Shown: one piece after another, positions 51,070 through 58,895 of the stretch | Position numbering within the stretch: position 1 is the first letter of the stretch | Layout of the letters: each line of letters opens with the position of its first letter | Assembly (NCBI GenBank): GCA_965220205.1 | Contig: OZ244812.1 | Location: 2,356,001-2,420,000, forward strand | Reading direction: 5' to 3' | Source of the DNA: G965220205 sp965220205 | Lineage (GTDB): Bacteria > Chloroflexota > Dehalococcoidia > Lucifugimonadales > Australimonadaceae | DNA length: 64,000 nucleotides | Notes under the pieces: model-generated | The model's database searches: none | Told to the model about the DNA's origin: nothing | Seen by the model: only the letters and a program-made list of their open reading frames with translations | Made by a program: the position numbers and the translations under genes

Positions 51070-51357
51070 ATGTCGCGCTCCGTCAAGAAGGGGCCCTACG
51101 TGCACCCGAAGCTCGCTCGCAAAGTCGAGCGTGCGCAGCGCAGCGAGACCAAGGTGGTCATCCGCACCTGGTCCCGGGCGTCCACAATCATGCCCGACAT
51201 GCTGGGCATGACGATTGCGGTCCACGACGGCCGCCGACATATTCCGGTGTTCATCACCGAGAACATGGTCGGCCACAAGCTGGGCGAGTTCTCGCCGACG
51301 CGCACGTTCCGTGGGCACGTATCGAAGTCCGAGCGCTCGTCGTCGGTGAGGCGTTAG
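51070..51357 (+). CDS. rpsS: Ribosomal protein S19
   Basis: 30S head protein, 95 aa. SRSVKKGPYVHPKL and GHKLGEFSPTRTFRGH are diagnostic. One nucleotide separates it from the rplB stop. Confidence 0.97.
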   Translation: MSRSVKKGPYVHPKLARKVERAQRSETKVVIRTWSRASTIMPDMLGMTIAVHDGRRHIPVFITENMVGHKLGEFSPTRTFRGHVSKSERSSSVRR

Positions 51358-51358
51358 C

Positions 51359-51694
51359 ATGCCCGTCAAGGCAGTCGGGAAACAGGTGGGCATCTCCACC
51401 AAGCGTGTGCGCCCGCTCCTCCGCGCGGTGAAGGGGATGCACGTGAACGACGCTATCGAGGCGCTCCGCTTCCAGCCTGGCCCCACGGCCGAGAAGGTCG
51501 CCGCCCTGCTGCGTTCGGCCGCGGCCAACGCCGAGAACAACAACAACCTGGACCCCACTCGCCTCCGCGTGGTCGGAGCGTATGCGAACCAGGCCGTGGC
51601 CATTCGGCGGTTCCGCGCTCGCTCACGGGGCCGCGTCGGTCACGTGAGGCGTCCCGCGAGCCACATCACGGTACTGGTGGACGAGCATGAGTAG
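51359..51694 (+). CDS. rplV: Ribosomal protein L22
   Basis: Tunnel protein, 111 aa. VGISTKRVRPLLRAVKGMHV, the LLRSAAANAENN helix and the C-terminal ITVLVDEHE strand are conserved. Coupled to rpsS with one nucleotide between. Confidence 0.97.
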   Translation: MPVKAVGKQVGISTKRVRPLLRAVKGMHVNDAIEALRFQPGPTAEKVAALLRSAAANAENNNNLDPTRLRVVGAYANQAVAIRRFRARSRGRVGHVRRPASHITVLVDEHE

Positions 51695-51748
51695 CCCCAG
51701 GCGCAGCGGTTCACGCGCGCCGCTGCATGGTCAAAGGAAGTAGTCAGC

Positions 51749-52459
51749 GTGGGACACAAGACACATCCCATCGGTTTCCGGCTCGGCATCACCAAGGACT
51801 GGCAGTCACGGTGGTTCGCGGGGCGCGGTAAGAGCTACGCCGAGCAGGTCGTTGAGGACCTGCGGATTCGCGGCGTCATCAGCAAGCGGTACGCCGAGGC
51901 CGGCATCTCCCGCGTGGAGATCGAGCGCAGCGCGCAGGACCTGACCGTCAACGTGCACACCGCGAGGCCGGGCATCGTCATCGGCCGCGGCGGGCAGCGC
52001 GTGGACGAGTTGCGGAAGGCCGTCGAGAGTGTGACCGGCGGCAAACGGGTGCGGCTGAACGTCCTGGAGATTCGCCAGCCGGAGCTCGACGCGTTCCTGG
52101 TTGCGCGCAACGTCGCCGACCAGCTCGAGCGGCGGGTGATGTTCCGTAGGGCGACGCGCCAGGCCGCCATGCGCACGATGCAGGCGGGCGCCCAAGGCGT
52201 GAAGGTGATGGTCTCGGGAAGACTGGGCGGCGCGGAGATCGCTCGCCGCGAGAAGGTGATGGAGGGCCGCGTGCCGCTGCACACCCTCCGGGCGGACATC
52301 GACTATGGGCTCGCGGAGGCGCGCACGACGATGGGCCGCATCGGCGTGAAGGTCTGGATCTACCGGGGCGATATCCTGCCCGCGCAGAAGCAAGGTCCCG
52401 TGGCACACCAACGAGCGGCGTCCGAGGCGCCGGTTGAGGCCGAGAATGCTGCAACCTAA
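51749..52459 (+). CDS. rpsC: Ribosomal protein S3
   Basis: 30S head protein near mRNA entry, 236 aa. GHKTHPIGFRLGITKDWQSR, KH motif GIVIGRGGQRVDELR and RADIDYGLAEARTTMGRIGV are complete. GTG start with AAAGGAAG upstream. Confidence 0.97.
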   Translation: MGHKTHPIGFRLGITKDWQSRWFAGRGKSYAEQVVEDLRIRGVISKRYAEAGISRVEIERSAQDLTVNVHTARPGIVIGRGGQRVDELRKAVESVTGGKRVRLNVLEIRQPELDAFLVARNVADQLERRVMFRRATRQAAMRTMQAGAQGVKVMVSGRLGGAEIARREKVMEGRVPLHTLRADIDYGLAEARTTMGRIGVKVWIYRGDILPAQKQGPVAHQRAASEAPVEAENAAT

Positions 52460-52871
52460 GCGGACGAGATTTCGCAAGACGCACCGCGGCCGGCTGAAGG
52501 GCATGGCAATCAAGGGCAGCTCCGTCGCATTCGGCGACTACGGGCTCAAGTCCCTCGAGGCAGGCTGGGTGACGGCGCGTCAGATCGAGGCGTCGCGGCG
52601 GGCCATCACGCGGCACCTGCGTCGCGGCGGGCAGGTGTGGATACGGGTGTTCCCGGACAAGCCGATCACGCACAAGCCGGCCGAGACCCGTCAGGGCGGC
52701 GGCAAGGGCCCCGTGGAGGCGTGGGTGGCCGTGGTCAAGCCGGGGCGCGTGATGTTCGAGGTGGGAGGCGTGGAGCCGGAGCTCGCGAAATCCGCGCTCG
52801 CCCGCGCGGCGCAGAAGCTCCCGGTGCAGGCACGGACCGTGAGCCGCGAGGAGATGCTGGTCGCCGTCTAG
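52446..52871 (+). CDS. rplP: Ribosomal protein L16
   Basis: 50S A-site protein, 141 aa. LQPKRTRFRKTHRGRLKG, RIFPDKPIT-like RVFPDKPITHKPAETRQGGG and GPVEAWVAVVKPGRVMFEV are typical. The ATG lies inside the end of rpsC (14-nt overlap). Confidence 0.97.
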   Translation: MLQPKRTRFRKTHRGRLKGMAIKGSSVAFGDYGLKSLEAGWVTARQIEASRRAITRHLRRGGQVWIRVFPDKPITHKPAETRQGGGKGPVEAWVAVVKPGRVMFEVGGVEPELAKSALARAAQKLPVQARTVSREEMLVAV

Positions 52872-52891
52872 CGGCGGCAGTGAGATGAGGT

Positions 52892-53101
52892 ATGCGGGTC
52901 AAGATTGACGCAACACGGGCGCTCAACGATGAGCGCCTCAAAGAAGAAGAGTTCAGCACGCGGCTGGAGATCATGAACCTCAAGTTCAAGATATCCACGC
53001 GCCAAATGTCCAACTCCAGCGAGCTGCGCAACGCCAGGCGCCGGTTGGCCCATATCCTCACGACCGTGCGTGAGCGAGAGCTGCTGGGAGGCGCCAAATG
53101 A
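52892..53101 (+). CDS. rpmC: Ribosomal protein L29
   Basis: Small helical 50S protein, 69 aa. The helix pair LNDERLKEEEFSTRLEIMNL and RNARRRLAHILTTVRER is characteristic. Its stop overlaps the rpsQ start (ATGA). Confidence 0.93.
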   Translation: MRVKIDATRALNDERLKEEEFSTRLEIMNLKFKISTRQMSNSSELRNARRRLAHILTTVRERELLGGAK

Positions 53102-54183
53102 CTGAGCAACGCGAGCGTAGGAAGGTCCGGGTTGGCCGGGTCGTCAGCGACAAGATGGACAAGACCGTTGTGGTAGCCGTCGAACGCCGCGTGCAGCACC
53201 GGCTGTACGGCAAGTCGAGGCGCCACGTTACGCGGTTCGCCGTCCACGACGAGGCCAACGACTACCGCCTCGGCGACCTGGTCCGCATCGTGGAGACACG
53301 GCCGCTGTCGCGAACCAAGCGTTGGCGGGTGTTTCAGTTGCTGGCGCGCCAAGAGGTTCCTGAGGCAGCAGCCATCGAAGCGCCGGCGGCCGCCCCGATC
53401 GTGGCCCCCACGCCCGTGCGGCGCCGAGGGCGCAGGCGGGCGGCGGTCGCCGCGGTCGTCGCGACAGGCGCAGTCGTAGCAGAGACCGAATCGCCTGCAG
53501 CCGAGTCGGAGGAGCCGACGGATGCGGCAGTAGAGGAGGGTGAGGCGCCTGAGGCCGAAGCGGAGGAGCCGGCGGATGCGGCGGTAGAGGAGGGCGAGGC
53601 GCCTGAGGCCGAAGCGGAGGAGCCGACGGATGCGGCGGTAGAGGAGGGCGAGGCGCCTGAGGCCGAAGTGGAGGAGCCGGCGGCGGAGGAGAGCGAATCG
53701 CCTGCAGCCGAGTCGGAGGAGCCGACGGATGCGGTGGTAGAGGAGAGCGAATCGCCTACGGCCGAGGCTGAGGAGCCTGCGGAGGCGGCGGTAGAGGAGA
53801 GAGAATCACCCGCAGCCGAAGCGGAGGAGCCGACGGATGCGGCAGTAGAGGAGAGCGAATCGCCTGAGGCCGAGGCTGAGGAGCCGGCGGCGGCGGAGGA
53901 AAGCGAGGCGCCTGAGGCCGAGGCTGAGGAGCCAGCAGCGGCGGAGGAGGGCGAGGCCCCGACGGCTGAGGCTGAGGAGCCAGCGGAGGAGGCGGTAGAG
54001 GAGAGCGAGGCCCCGACGGCTGAGGCTGAAGAGCCAGCGGAGGCGGTAGTAGAGGAGAGCGAGGCGCCTACGGCCGAGGCTGAGGAGCCAGCGGCAGCGG
54101 AGGAGGGCGAGGCCCCCACGGCGGAGTCTGAGCCGGAGTCTGAGGCTGAGACGGGCGCCGACGGCGAGGAGAAGCGGTCGTGA
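53098..54183 (+). CDS. rpsQ: Ribosomal protein S17 with giant acidic repeat tail
   Basis: The first 83 residues are ordinary S17 (VRVGRVVSDKMDKTVVVAVE, LGDLVRIVETRPLSRTKRWR). Then follow a basic RRRGRRR linker (108-114), an Ala/Val stretch and residues 131-337 as 12 tandem units of mostly 18 aa (for example EAPEAEAEEPTDAAVEEG), ending in a Glu-rich tail. Total 361 aa against about 85 normally. The tail is in frame, without stops, and ends in a GTGA overlap with rplN, so it is expressed unless frameshifted. It is very acidic and probably disordered. Function unknown. Confidence 0.93.
   Translation: MTEQRERRKVRVGRVVSDKMDKTVVVAVERRVQHRLYGKSRRHVTRFAVHDEANDYRLGDLVRIVETRPLSRTKRWRVFQLLARQEVPEAAAIEAPAAAPIVAPTPVRRRGRRRAAVAAVVATGAVVAETESPAAESEEPTDAAVEEGEAPEAEAEEPADAAVEEGEAPEAEAEEPTDAAVEEGEAPEAEVEEPAAEESESPAAESEEPTDAVVEESESPTAEAEEPAEAAVEERESPAAEAEEPTDAAVEESESPEAEAEEPAAAEESEAPEAEAEEPAAAEEGEAPTAEAEEPAEEAVEESEAPTAEAEEPAEAVVEESEAPTAEAEEPAAAEEGEAPTAESEPESEAETGADGEEKRS
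53488..54108 (+). repeat. Tandem repeat encoding the S17 tail, mostly 54-nt period
   Basis: Twelve in-frame units (eight of 54 nt, one of 45, three of 48) with the core codons for EEP...VEE.E(A/S)P.AE. Shorter units lack two or three codons, so unequal recombination keeping the frame is likely. Confidence 0.9.
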
Positions 54184-54548
54184 TTCAGCCTCAGACTCGC
54201 CTGATTGTTGCCGACAACTCGGGCGCCAAGCAGATCATGTGTTTCAACATACCGGGCGGCACGCGCCGTCGCTACGCCCGCGTGGGCGACGTTATCGTCG
54301 GCTCGGTCAAACAGGCGCAGCCGAACAGCGCGGTGCGCAAGGGCGAAGTGGTGCGAGCGGTCGTCGTGCGGACATCTGCGGTTACGAAGCGTCCGGACGG
54401 GTCGACGATCCGTTTCGACGACAACGCGGCGGTGATCCTCGGCACGGGCGAGGCGCCGCGAGGGACCCGGATATTCGGGCCCGTCGCTCGGGAGCTCCGA
54501 GAGCGCAACTTCATGCGTATCGTTTCACTGGCGCCGGAGGTCTTGTAG
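54180..54548 (+). CDS. rplN: Ribosomal protein L14
   Basis: 50S interface protein, 122 aa. TRLIVADNSGAKQIMCFNI, RKGEVVRAVVVRT and IFGPVARELRERNFMRIVSL are diagnostic. GTG start overlaps the rpsQ stop. Confidence 0.98.
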   Translation: MIQPQTRLIVADNSGAKQIMCFNIPGGTRRRYARVGDVIVGSVKQAQPNSAVRKGEVVRAVVVRTSAVTKRPDGSTIRFDDNAAVILGTGEAPRGTRIFGPVARELRERNFMRIVSLAPEVL

Positions 54549-54550
54549 CG

Positions 54551-54871
54551 ATGACGGCGCGTCTCAAAGCTGGCGATGATGTGTTGGTGGTCCGCGGCCG
54601 GGACAAGGGCAAGCGGGGCAAGATACAGCGTGTGTTCCCCGACAAGGGCTCGGTGTTGGTCGATGGCGTGAACATCGTGAAGCGGCACTACAAGGCCGGC
54701 GCCCAGGGCTCCCGCCAAGCGGGCATCGTCGACAAGGAGATGCCCATGGACGCGTCCAAGGTGATGCCGATCTGCCCCTCGTGCGGTAAGCCGACGCGAG
54801 TGTCCGTCAAGGTGCTCGACGACGGCACGAAGTCCCGTTTATGCAAACACTGTTTGGAAGCGCTGAGTTGA
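54551..54871 (+). CDS. rplX: Ribosomal protein L24
   Basis: 50S assembly protein, 106 aa. KOW motif KAGDDVLVVRGRDKGKRGKI. C-terminal zinc site C75, C78, C98, C101 (CPSC and CKHC). Confidence 0.96.
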   Translation: MTARLKAGDDVLVVRGRDKGKRGKIQRVFPDKGSVLVDGVNIVKRHYKAGAQGSRQAGIVDKEMPMDASKVMPICPSCGKPTRVSVKVLDDGTKSRLCKHCLEALS

Positions 54872-55695
54872 ATATCGAGGAAGACGCGGAACAATCGAAA
54901 GACGAGGCGGGCGAGGCGGAAAGCCAACCGGCCTCTGAGCAGCCAGCAACGCCCGCCCGCAGGACGGCGTCTCGCGCTGCCGGCGCGGCGCCGCGCGCCA
55001 CTCGTGCGCGGGTGCCCCGGACGCCAGCTGCGGCCTCACGAGCGGCGAAGGACAACGCAGGCGGCGAGGCGGCGGCGGCGCCCGCGCCTGCCCGGCGTCA
55101 GACCCGTCGGCGCGAGCCGCCGGCGCCCGTTCAGCGTCAGCTCCCACGGCTGCTCACGCGCTATCGCGAGGAGATTCGCGGCCAGTTGATCCGCGAGTTT
55201 GGCTATTCCAGCGTGATGCAGGCGCCAGAGGTCAAGAAAGTAGTCGTCAACGTGGGGCTCGGGGAGGCGCTCACCAACGCGCGAGCGATGGAGACGACCC
55301 CGCAGCACATCGCCGCGATCACCGGCCAGCGGCCCGTCATCACGAAGGCACGCCGCTCTGTGGCCGGGTTCAAGGTGCGCGAAGGCAACGCCATCGGCGT
55401 CATGGTGACGCTGCGCGGCCACCGCATGTACGAGTTCCTGGACCGCATGATCAGCATGGCGCTCCCCCGCATCCGCGACTTCCGGGGCGTGTCGCGCACC
55501 AGCTTCGACGGCAAGGGGAACTATTCGCTGGGGCTGCGTGAGCAGATCATGTTCCCGGAGATTGACTACGGCACGGTCGACCGCGTCCGTGGCCTGCAGG
55601 TGACGATTACGACGTCGGCAGCCAACGACCCGGAGGGTTTTCGCCTGCTCGAGCTCATGGGCATGCCGTTCGCGCGGGAAGGGCAGACGCGCTGA
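54868..55695 (+). CDS. rplE: Ribosomal protein L5 with long N-terminal extension
   Basis: 5S-rRNA-binding 50S protein. The core from LLTRYREEIRGQLIREFGY through VNVGLGEALTNARAMETTP and DRMISMALPRIRDFRGVSR is normal (about 180 aa), preceded by about 90 low-complexity residues (Glu/Ala, then Ala/Arg/Pro). I prefer the TTG at 54868 (GGAAG seven nucleotides upstream, TTGA overlap with the rplX stop; 275 aa); an ATG at 54841 would give 284 aa but lacks a Shine-Dalgarno. Confidence 0.93.
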   Translation: MNIEEDAEQSKDEAGEAESQPASEQPATPARRTASRAAGAAPRATRARVPRTPAAASRAAKDNAGGEAAAAPAPARRQTRRREPPAPVQRQLPRLLTRYREEIRGQLIREFGYSSVMQAPEVKKVVVNVGLGEALTNARAMETTPQHIAAITGQRPVITKARRSVAGFKVREGNAIGVMVTLRGHRMYEFLDRMISMALPRIRDFRGVSRTSFDGKGNYSLGLREQIMFPEIDYGTVDRVRGLQVTITTSAANDPEGFRLLELMGMPFAREGQTR

Positions 55696-55793
55696 TGCGG
55701 CTGAAGTCAACGACGACGAGCCCGGCGCTCCGGGCGCTATGCCAGGCAGAGGGCGGGGCGCAATCCATGAAGCTCAGCCGAGCGAGGAAGTAG
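55695..55793 (+). CDS. Possible 32-codon reading frame between rplE and rpsN
   Basis: Starts in a TGATG overlap with the rplE stop and ends 4 nt before the rpsN ATG, with the rpsN Shine-Dalgarno (GAGGAAG) in its last codons. The peptide (MRLKSTTTSPALRALCQAEG...) has no recognisable motif. It may only keep ribosomes moving to rpsN, or be chance. Confidence 0.2.
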   Translation: MRLKSTTTSPALRALCQAEGGAQSMKLSRARK

Positions 55794-55797
55794 CCAG

Positions 55798-55983
55798 ATG
55801 GCGAAGAAGAGCAAGATTGAGAAGTGGAAGCGTACGCCGGCCTTCAAGGTGCGCGCCATGAACCGGTGCCAGCGCTGCGGGCGCCCTCGGGCCTACATCC
55901 GCTACGCGGGCATCTGCCGCATCTGCTTCCGGCAGCTGGCGCTCCTCGGGTACTTGCCCGGCGTTCGCAAGGCAAGCTGGTAG
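55798..55983 (+). CDS. rpsN: Ribosomal protein S14, zinc-binding type Z
   Basis: 30S head protein, 61 aa. C24, C27, C40 and C43 bind zinc (NRCQRCGRP, GICRICFRQ). Short type, as expected outside Proteobacteria. Confidence 0.97.
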   Translation: MAKKSKIEKWKRTPAFKVRAMNRCQRCGRPRAYIRYAGICRICFRQLALLGYLPGVRKASW

Positions 55984-55996
55984 GAGGCGCACAAGC

Positions 55997-56395
55997 ATGC
56001 CTATGACGGACCCGATCGCCGATATGCTCACTCGGATACGGAACGCCCAGATGGTGCGTCACCCGCAAATCGAGCTGCCGTCGTCGAAGACCAAAGTGGC
56101 GGTCGCCGAGATTCTCAAGCGGGAGGGCTACCTCGTCGACGTCGAGGTTGTGAAGCGCAAGCCCCAGGACATGCTGCGGCTCCGTCTGCGCTACAACGAC
56201 CGCCGGGAGCCCGCTATCACGGGTCTCAAGCGCGTGAGCAAGCCCGGCCTGCGCGTGCACGTCCAGCGCAAGGAGGTGCCGCGCGCCTTCGGCGGCATCG
56301 GCATCTCCGTCGTCTCCACGTCCCAAGGAATCATGACCGGGCTCGACGCCTACCGGAAGGGCGTTGGCGGCGAGCTCATGGCCTACGTCTGGTAG
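55997..56395 (+). CDS. rpsH: Ribosomal protein S8
   Basis: 16S central-domain protein, 132 aa. MTDPIADMLTRIRNAQ, RVSKPGLRVHV and GIGISVVSTSQGIMT are conserved; normal length. ATG start. Confidence 0.97.
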   Translation: MPMTDPIADMLTRIRNAQMVRHPQIELPSSKTKVAVAEILKREGYLVDVEVVKRKPQDMLRLRLRYNDRREPAITGLKRVSKPGLRVHVQRKEVPRAFGGIGISVVSTSQGIMTGLDAYRKGVGGELMAYVW

Positions 56396-56405
56396 AGGCG
56401 GACGA

Positions 56406-56942
56406 ATGTCTCGTATAGGAAACAAACCGATTCCCCTTCCCGCCGGCGTGACCGTGGACATCCAGGGGAACGATGTGCTGGTGAAGGGCGCTCAAGGCGA
56501 GCTCCGGCATGCCGTGAACGCCGAGATCACGGTGCGCGAGCAGGACGGCCAACTCGTCGTGGAGCGCCACACCGACCAGCGCCAACACCGCGCTCTGCAC
56601 GGGCTCACCCGCGCCCTCTTGGCCAACATGGTGATAGGGGTGAGCGCGGGATACACGAGGTCGCTGGAGTTGTTCGGCTACCGCGTACAGGCCGCCGGCG
56701 ACGGGCTGAATCTCCAGTTGGGGTTCAGCCACCCGGTGCACATGGCCCCGCTGGACGGCGTTACCTTCCAGGTCGAGGGCAACAATCGCATCCACATCCG
56801 GGGCATCGACAAGCAGGTGGTCGGCGAGATGGCCGCCCGGATCCGCCGACTGCGTCCCCCAGACTCGTACAAGGGCAAGGGCGTCCGCTACGCAGGTGAG
56901 CGGCTGCGGCTCAAGCCCGGCAAATCTGGCGCGAGAGGGTAG
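56406..56942 (+). CDS. rplF: Ribosomal protein L6
   Basis: 50S protein near the factor-binding site, 178 aa. MSRIGNKPIPLPAGV, HGLTRALLANMVIGVS and the end YKGKGVRYAGERLRLKPGK are typical. Confidence 0.97.
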   Translation: MSRIGNKPIPLPAGVTVDIQGNDVLVKGAQGELRHAVNAEITVREQDGQLVVERHTDQRQHRALHGLTRALLANMVIGVSAGYTRSLELFGYRVQAAGDGLNLQLGFSHPVHMAPLDGVTFQVEGNNRIHIRGIDKQVVGEMAARIRRLRPPDSYKGKGVRYAGERLRLKPGKSGARG

Positions 56943-56944
56943 CG

Positions 56945-57313
56945 ATGGGACGAATCAAGACGCCTGGCGCAGCGCGGGTGGTGCGCCACCAGCGCATCCG
57001 GCGTCGGGTCAGCGGCACCTCGGAGCGTCCGCGGCTCAACGTGTTTCGGAGCGCGCGGCACACCTACGCGCAGGTCATCGACGATACGCTCGGGCACACA
57101 CTGGCGGCGGCGGGGACGCTGGAGATCGCATCGCAGGCCAGCGTTGCCAAGGTCGCCAAGACGGAGGCCGCACGCGAAGTGGGCAAGCTCGTCGCCGAGA
57201 GAGCCAAGGCGAAGGGCGTCAAGCAGGTCGTGTTCGACCGCGGCGGGTACCTCTACCATGGCCGGGTGAAGGCGCTTGCGGACGGAGCACGAGAGGAGGG
57301 TCTTGAGTTTTGA
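56945..57313 (+). CDS. rplR: Ribosomal protein L18
   Basis: 5S-rRNA-binding protein, 122 aa. RIRRRVSGTSERPRLNVFRS and VVFDRGGYLYHGRVKALADG are diagnostic. Two nucleotides after rplF; stop overlaps the rpsE start. Confidence 0.97.
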   Translation: MGRIKTPGAARVVRHQRIRRRVSGTSERPRLNVFRSARHTYAQVIDDTLGHTLAAAGTLEIASQASVAKVAKTEAAREVGKLVAERAKAKGVKQVVFDRGGYLYHGRVKALADGAREEGLEF

Positions 57314-58263
57314 CGCAGACCTACCGAAACGACCGGAACGCTGAGGAGACTTCCGACTTCCAAGAGCACGTCGTCCATATCCGGCGCGTCGCCAAGGTCG
57401 TGAAGGGGGGACGCCACCTCACCTTCAACGCCATGGTCGTCGTTGGCGATGGGCAGGGCAGGCTGGGCGCCGGACTCGGCAAGGGCGGGGCCGTCCCGGA
57501 CGCCGTCCGCAAGGGCAACACTATCGCCCGCAGCAGTCTGATTCCGGTGGCGTTGAGCGGCGGCACGGTGCCGCACTCGGTCGTCGCCAACTTTGGAGCC
57601 TCGCGCGTCATCATCAAGCCTGCGAAGCCAGGCTCCGGCGTTAAGGCCGGAGGCGCGGTCCGCGCCGTCATGGAGGCGGCTGGGGTCAAGGACGTCGTGA
57701 CCAAGGCGTTGGGCAGCCGCAACCCTATCAACCTCGTGAAGGCGACGATGGCCGGACTACAGCAGATGCAGGGGGAGTTGCCTGAGAGCAGCGCGCCGCC
57801 CAATCCCACGGCGGTCCTGCCGGCGCTTTCCGCGGAACGGCGCGGCCCGCTGCGCCGAGAAGGCGGCGGCGGGTTCCGCGGCCGCGACCGCGACAGGCGT
57901 CCGCCGAGGCCGAACGGCCCGGGCGCTCCCGGCGGCTACGCGCCTAGCGCCCCAAGCGCCGGTCCCGCGAGCGCTCCGCCCCCGCAGGCAGCGCCTGGCG
58001 CCCCGAGCGCCGGTCCCGCGAGCGCTCCGCCCCCGCAGGCAGCGCCTGGCGCCCCGAGCGCCGGTCCCGCGAGCGCTCCGCCTCCGCCGGCGGAGCCTGG
58101 CGTCCCGAGCGCCGGTCCCGCGAGCGCTCCGCCTCCGCCGGCGGAGCCTGGCGTCCTGAGCGTCGGTCCCGCGAGCACTCCGGCCCCGCCGACAGAACCC
58201 GCCATGCCGTCAGCGCCGCCGGCTCCGGCTGGCGAGCCCCCGCAGGAACAGGACAATGGCTAA
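57310..58263 (+). CDS. rpsE: Ribosomal protein S5 with Pro/Ala-rich repeat tail
   Basis: The core (1-165) is normal S5: HIRRVAKVVKGGRHLTFNAM, GKGGAVPDAVRKG and GVKDVVTKALGSRNPIN. It is followed by an Arg/Gly-rich segment (177-203) and five 17-aa units (214-297, for example APSAGPASAPPPQAAPG). Total 317 aa against about 165. TTG start overlapping the rplR stop (TTGA). The tail is likely extended and disordered. Confidence 0.95.
   Translation: MTQTYRNDRNAEETSDFQEHVVHIRRVAKVVKGGRHLTFNAMVVVGDGQGRLGAGLGKGGAVPDAVRKGNTIARSSLIPVALSGGTVPHSVVANFGASRVIIKPAKPGSGVKAGGAVRAVMEAAGVKDVVTKALGSRNPINLVKATMAGLQQMQGELPESSAPPNPTAVLPALSAERRGPLRREGGGGFRGRDRDRRPPRPNGPGAPGGYAPSAPSAGPASAPPPQAAPGAPSAGPASAPPPQAAPGAPSAGPASAPPPPAEPGVPSAGPASAPPPPAEPGVLSVGPASTPAPPTEPAMPSAPPAPAGEPPQEQDNG
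57949..58200 (+). repeat. Tandem 51-nt repeats encoding the S5 tail
   Basis: Five in-frame units; the first four are nearly identical in DNA around GCGCCGGTCCCGCGAGCGCT, the fifth diverged. Confidence 0.9.
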
Positions 58264-58447
58264 GATTCGCATTACGTGGGTGCGCAGCCAGATTGGGTAC
58301 TCGGCGGACCAGCGGCGGACGATCCGAGCGCTGGGCCTCAAGCGGCTGCGGCACGCCGTGGAACACGAGGACACGCCCACACTGCGCGGGATGGTGCACA
58401 AGGTGCGCCATATGGTCGAAGTCGGCCTGGCCGGGGAAGGGAGCTAG
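58256..58447 (+). CDS. rpmD: Ribosomal protein L30
   Basis: Small 50S protein, 63 aa. IRITWVRSQIGYSADQRRTI and GMVHKVRHMVEV are typical. The ATG lies within the end of rpsE (8-nt overlap). Confidence 0.96.
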   Translation: MAKIRITWVRSQIGYSADQRRTIRALGLKRLRHAVEHEDTPTLRGMVHKVRHMVEVGLAGEGS

Positions 58448-58448
58448 T

Positions 58449-58892
58449 ATGCAGGCGCATGAGGTGCGCTCGCCGCATCCACGCAAGGCCCGTAAGCGCG
58501 TCGGCCGCGGCAACGGCTCCGGCAACGGCACGTATTCCGGCCGTGGCATGAAGGGACAGAATGCCCGGTCCGGCGGCGGCGTCCGGCCCGGCTTTGAGGG
58601 CGGTCAGAATCCGCAGATCAAGGGTCTCCCCATGATGCGCGGGTTCCATAACCGGTTCCGCGTGGAGTTCCAAATCGTGAACGTGGCCCGGCTCAGCGAG
58701 CTGCCCGAGTCGATCACCGAGGTGACGCCCGCCGTCTTGGCGGAGGCGCGTGTCGTGCGGTACGCCGATCGGCCGGTGAAGGTGCTGGGCCAAGGGGAGA
58801 TCGCCAGAGCGCTGCAGGTCAAGGCCACGAAATTCTCGGGCGCCGCGCGGGCCAAGATCGAAGGGGCCGGCGGAACAGTGCTGGAGGGCTAA
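58449..58892 (+). CDS. rplO: Ribosomal protein L15
   Basis: Late-assembly 50S protein, 147 aa. RVGRGNGSGNGTYSGRGMKG, RSGGGVRPGFEGGQ and KVLGQGEIARALQVKA are conserved. One nucleotide after rpmD. Confidence 0.97.
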   Translation: MQAHEVRSPHPRKARKRVGRGNGSGNGTYSGRGMKGQNARSGGGVRPGFEGGQNPQIKGLPMMRGFHNRFRVEFQIVNVARLSELPESITEVTPAVLAEARVVRYADRPVKVLGQGEIARALQVKATKFSGAARAKIEGAGGTVLEG

Positions 58893-58895
58893 CGC

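Noticed and set aside
53334..54119. Antisense Ser/Ala/Gly-rich repeat protein opposite the S17 tail
   Set aside because: It is the reverse reading of the S17 repeats; no start region or ribosome site stands out.
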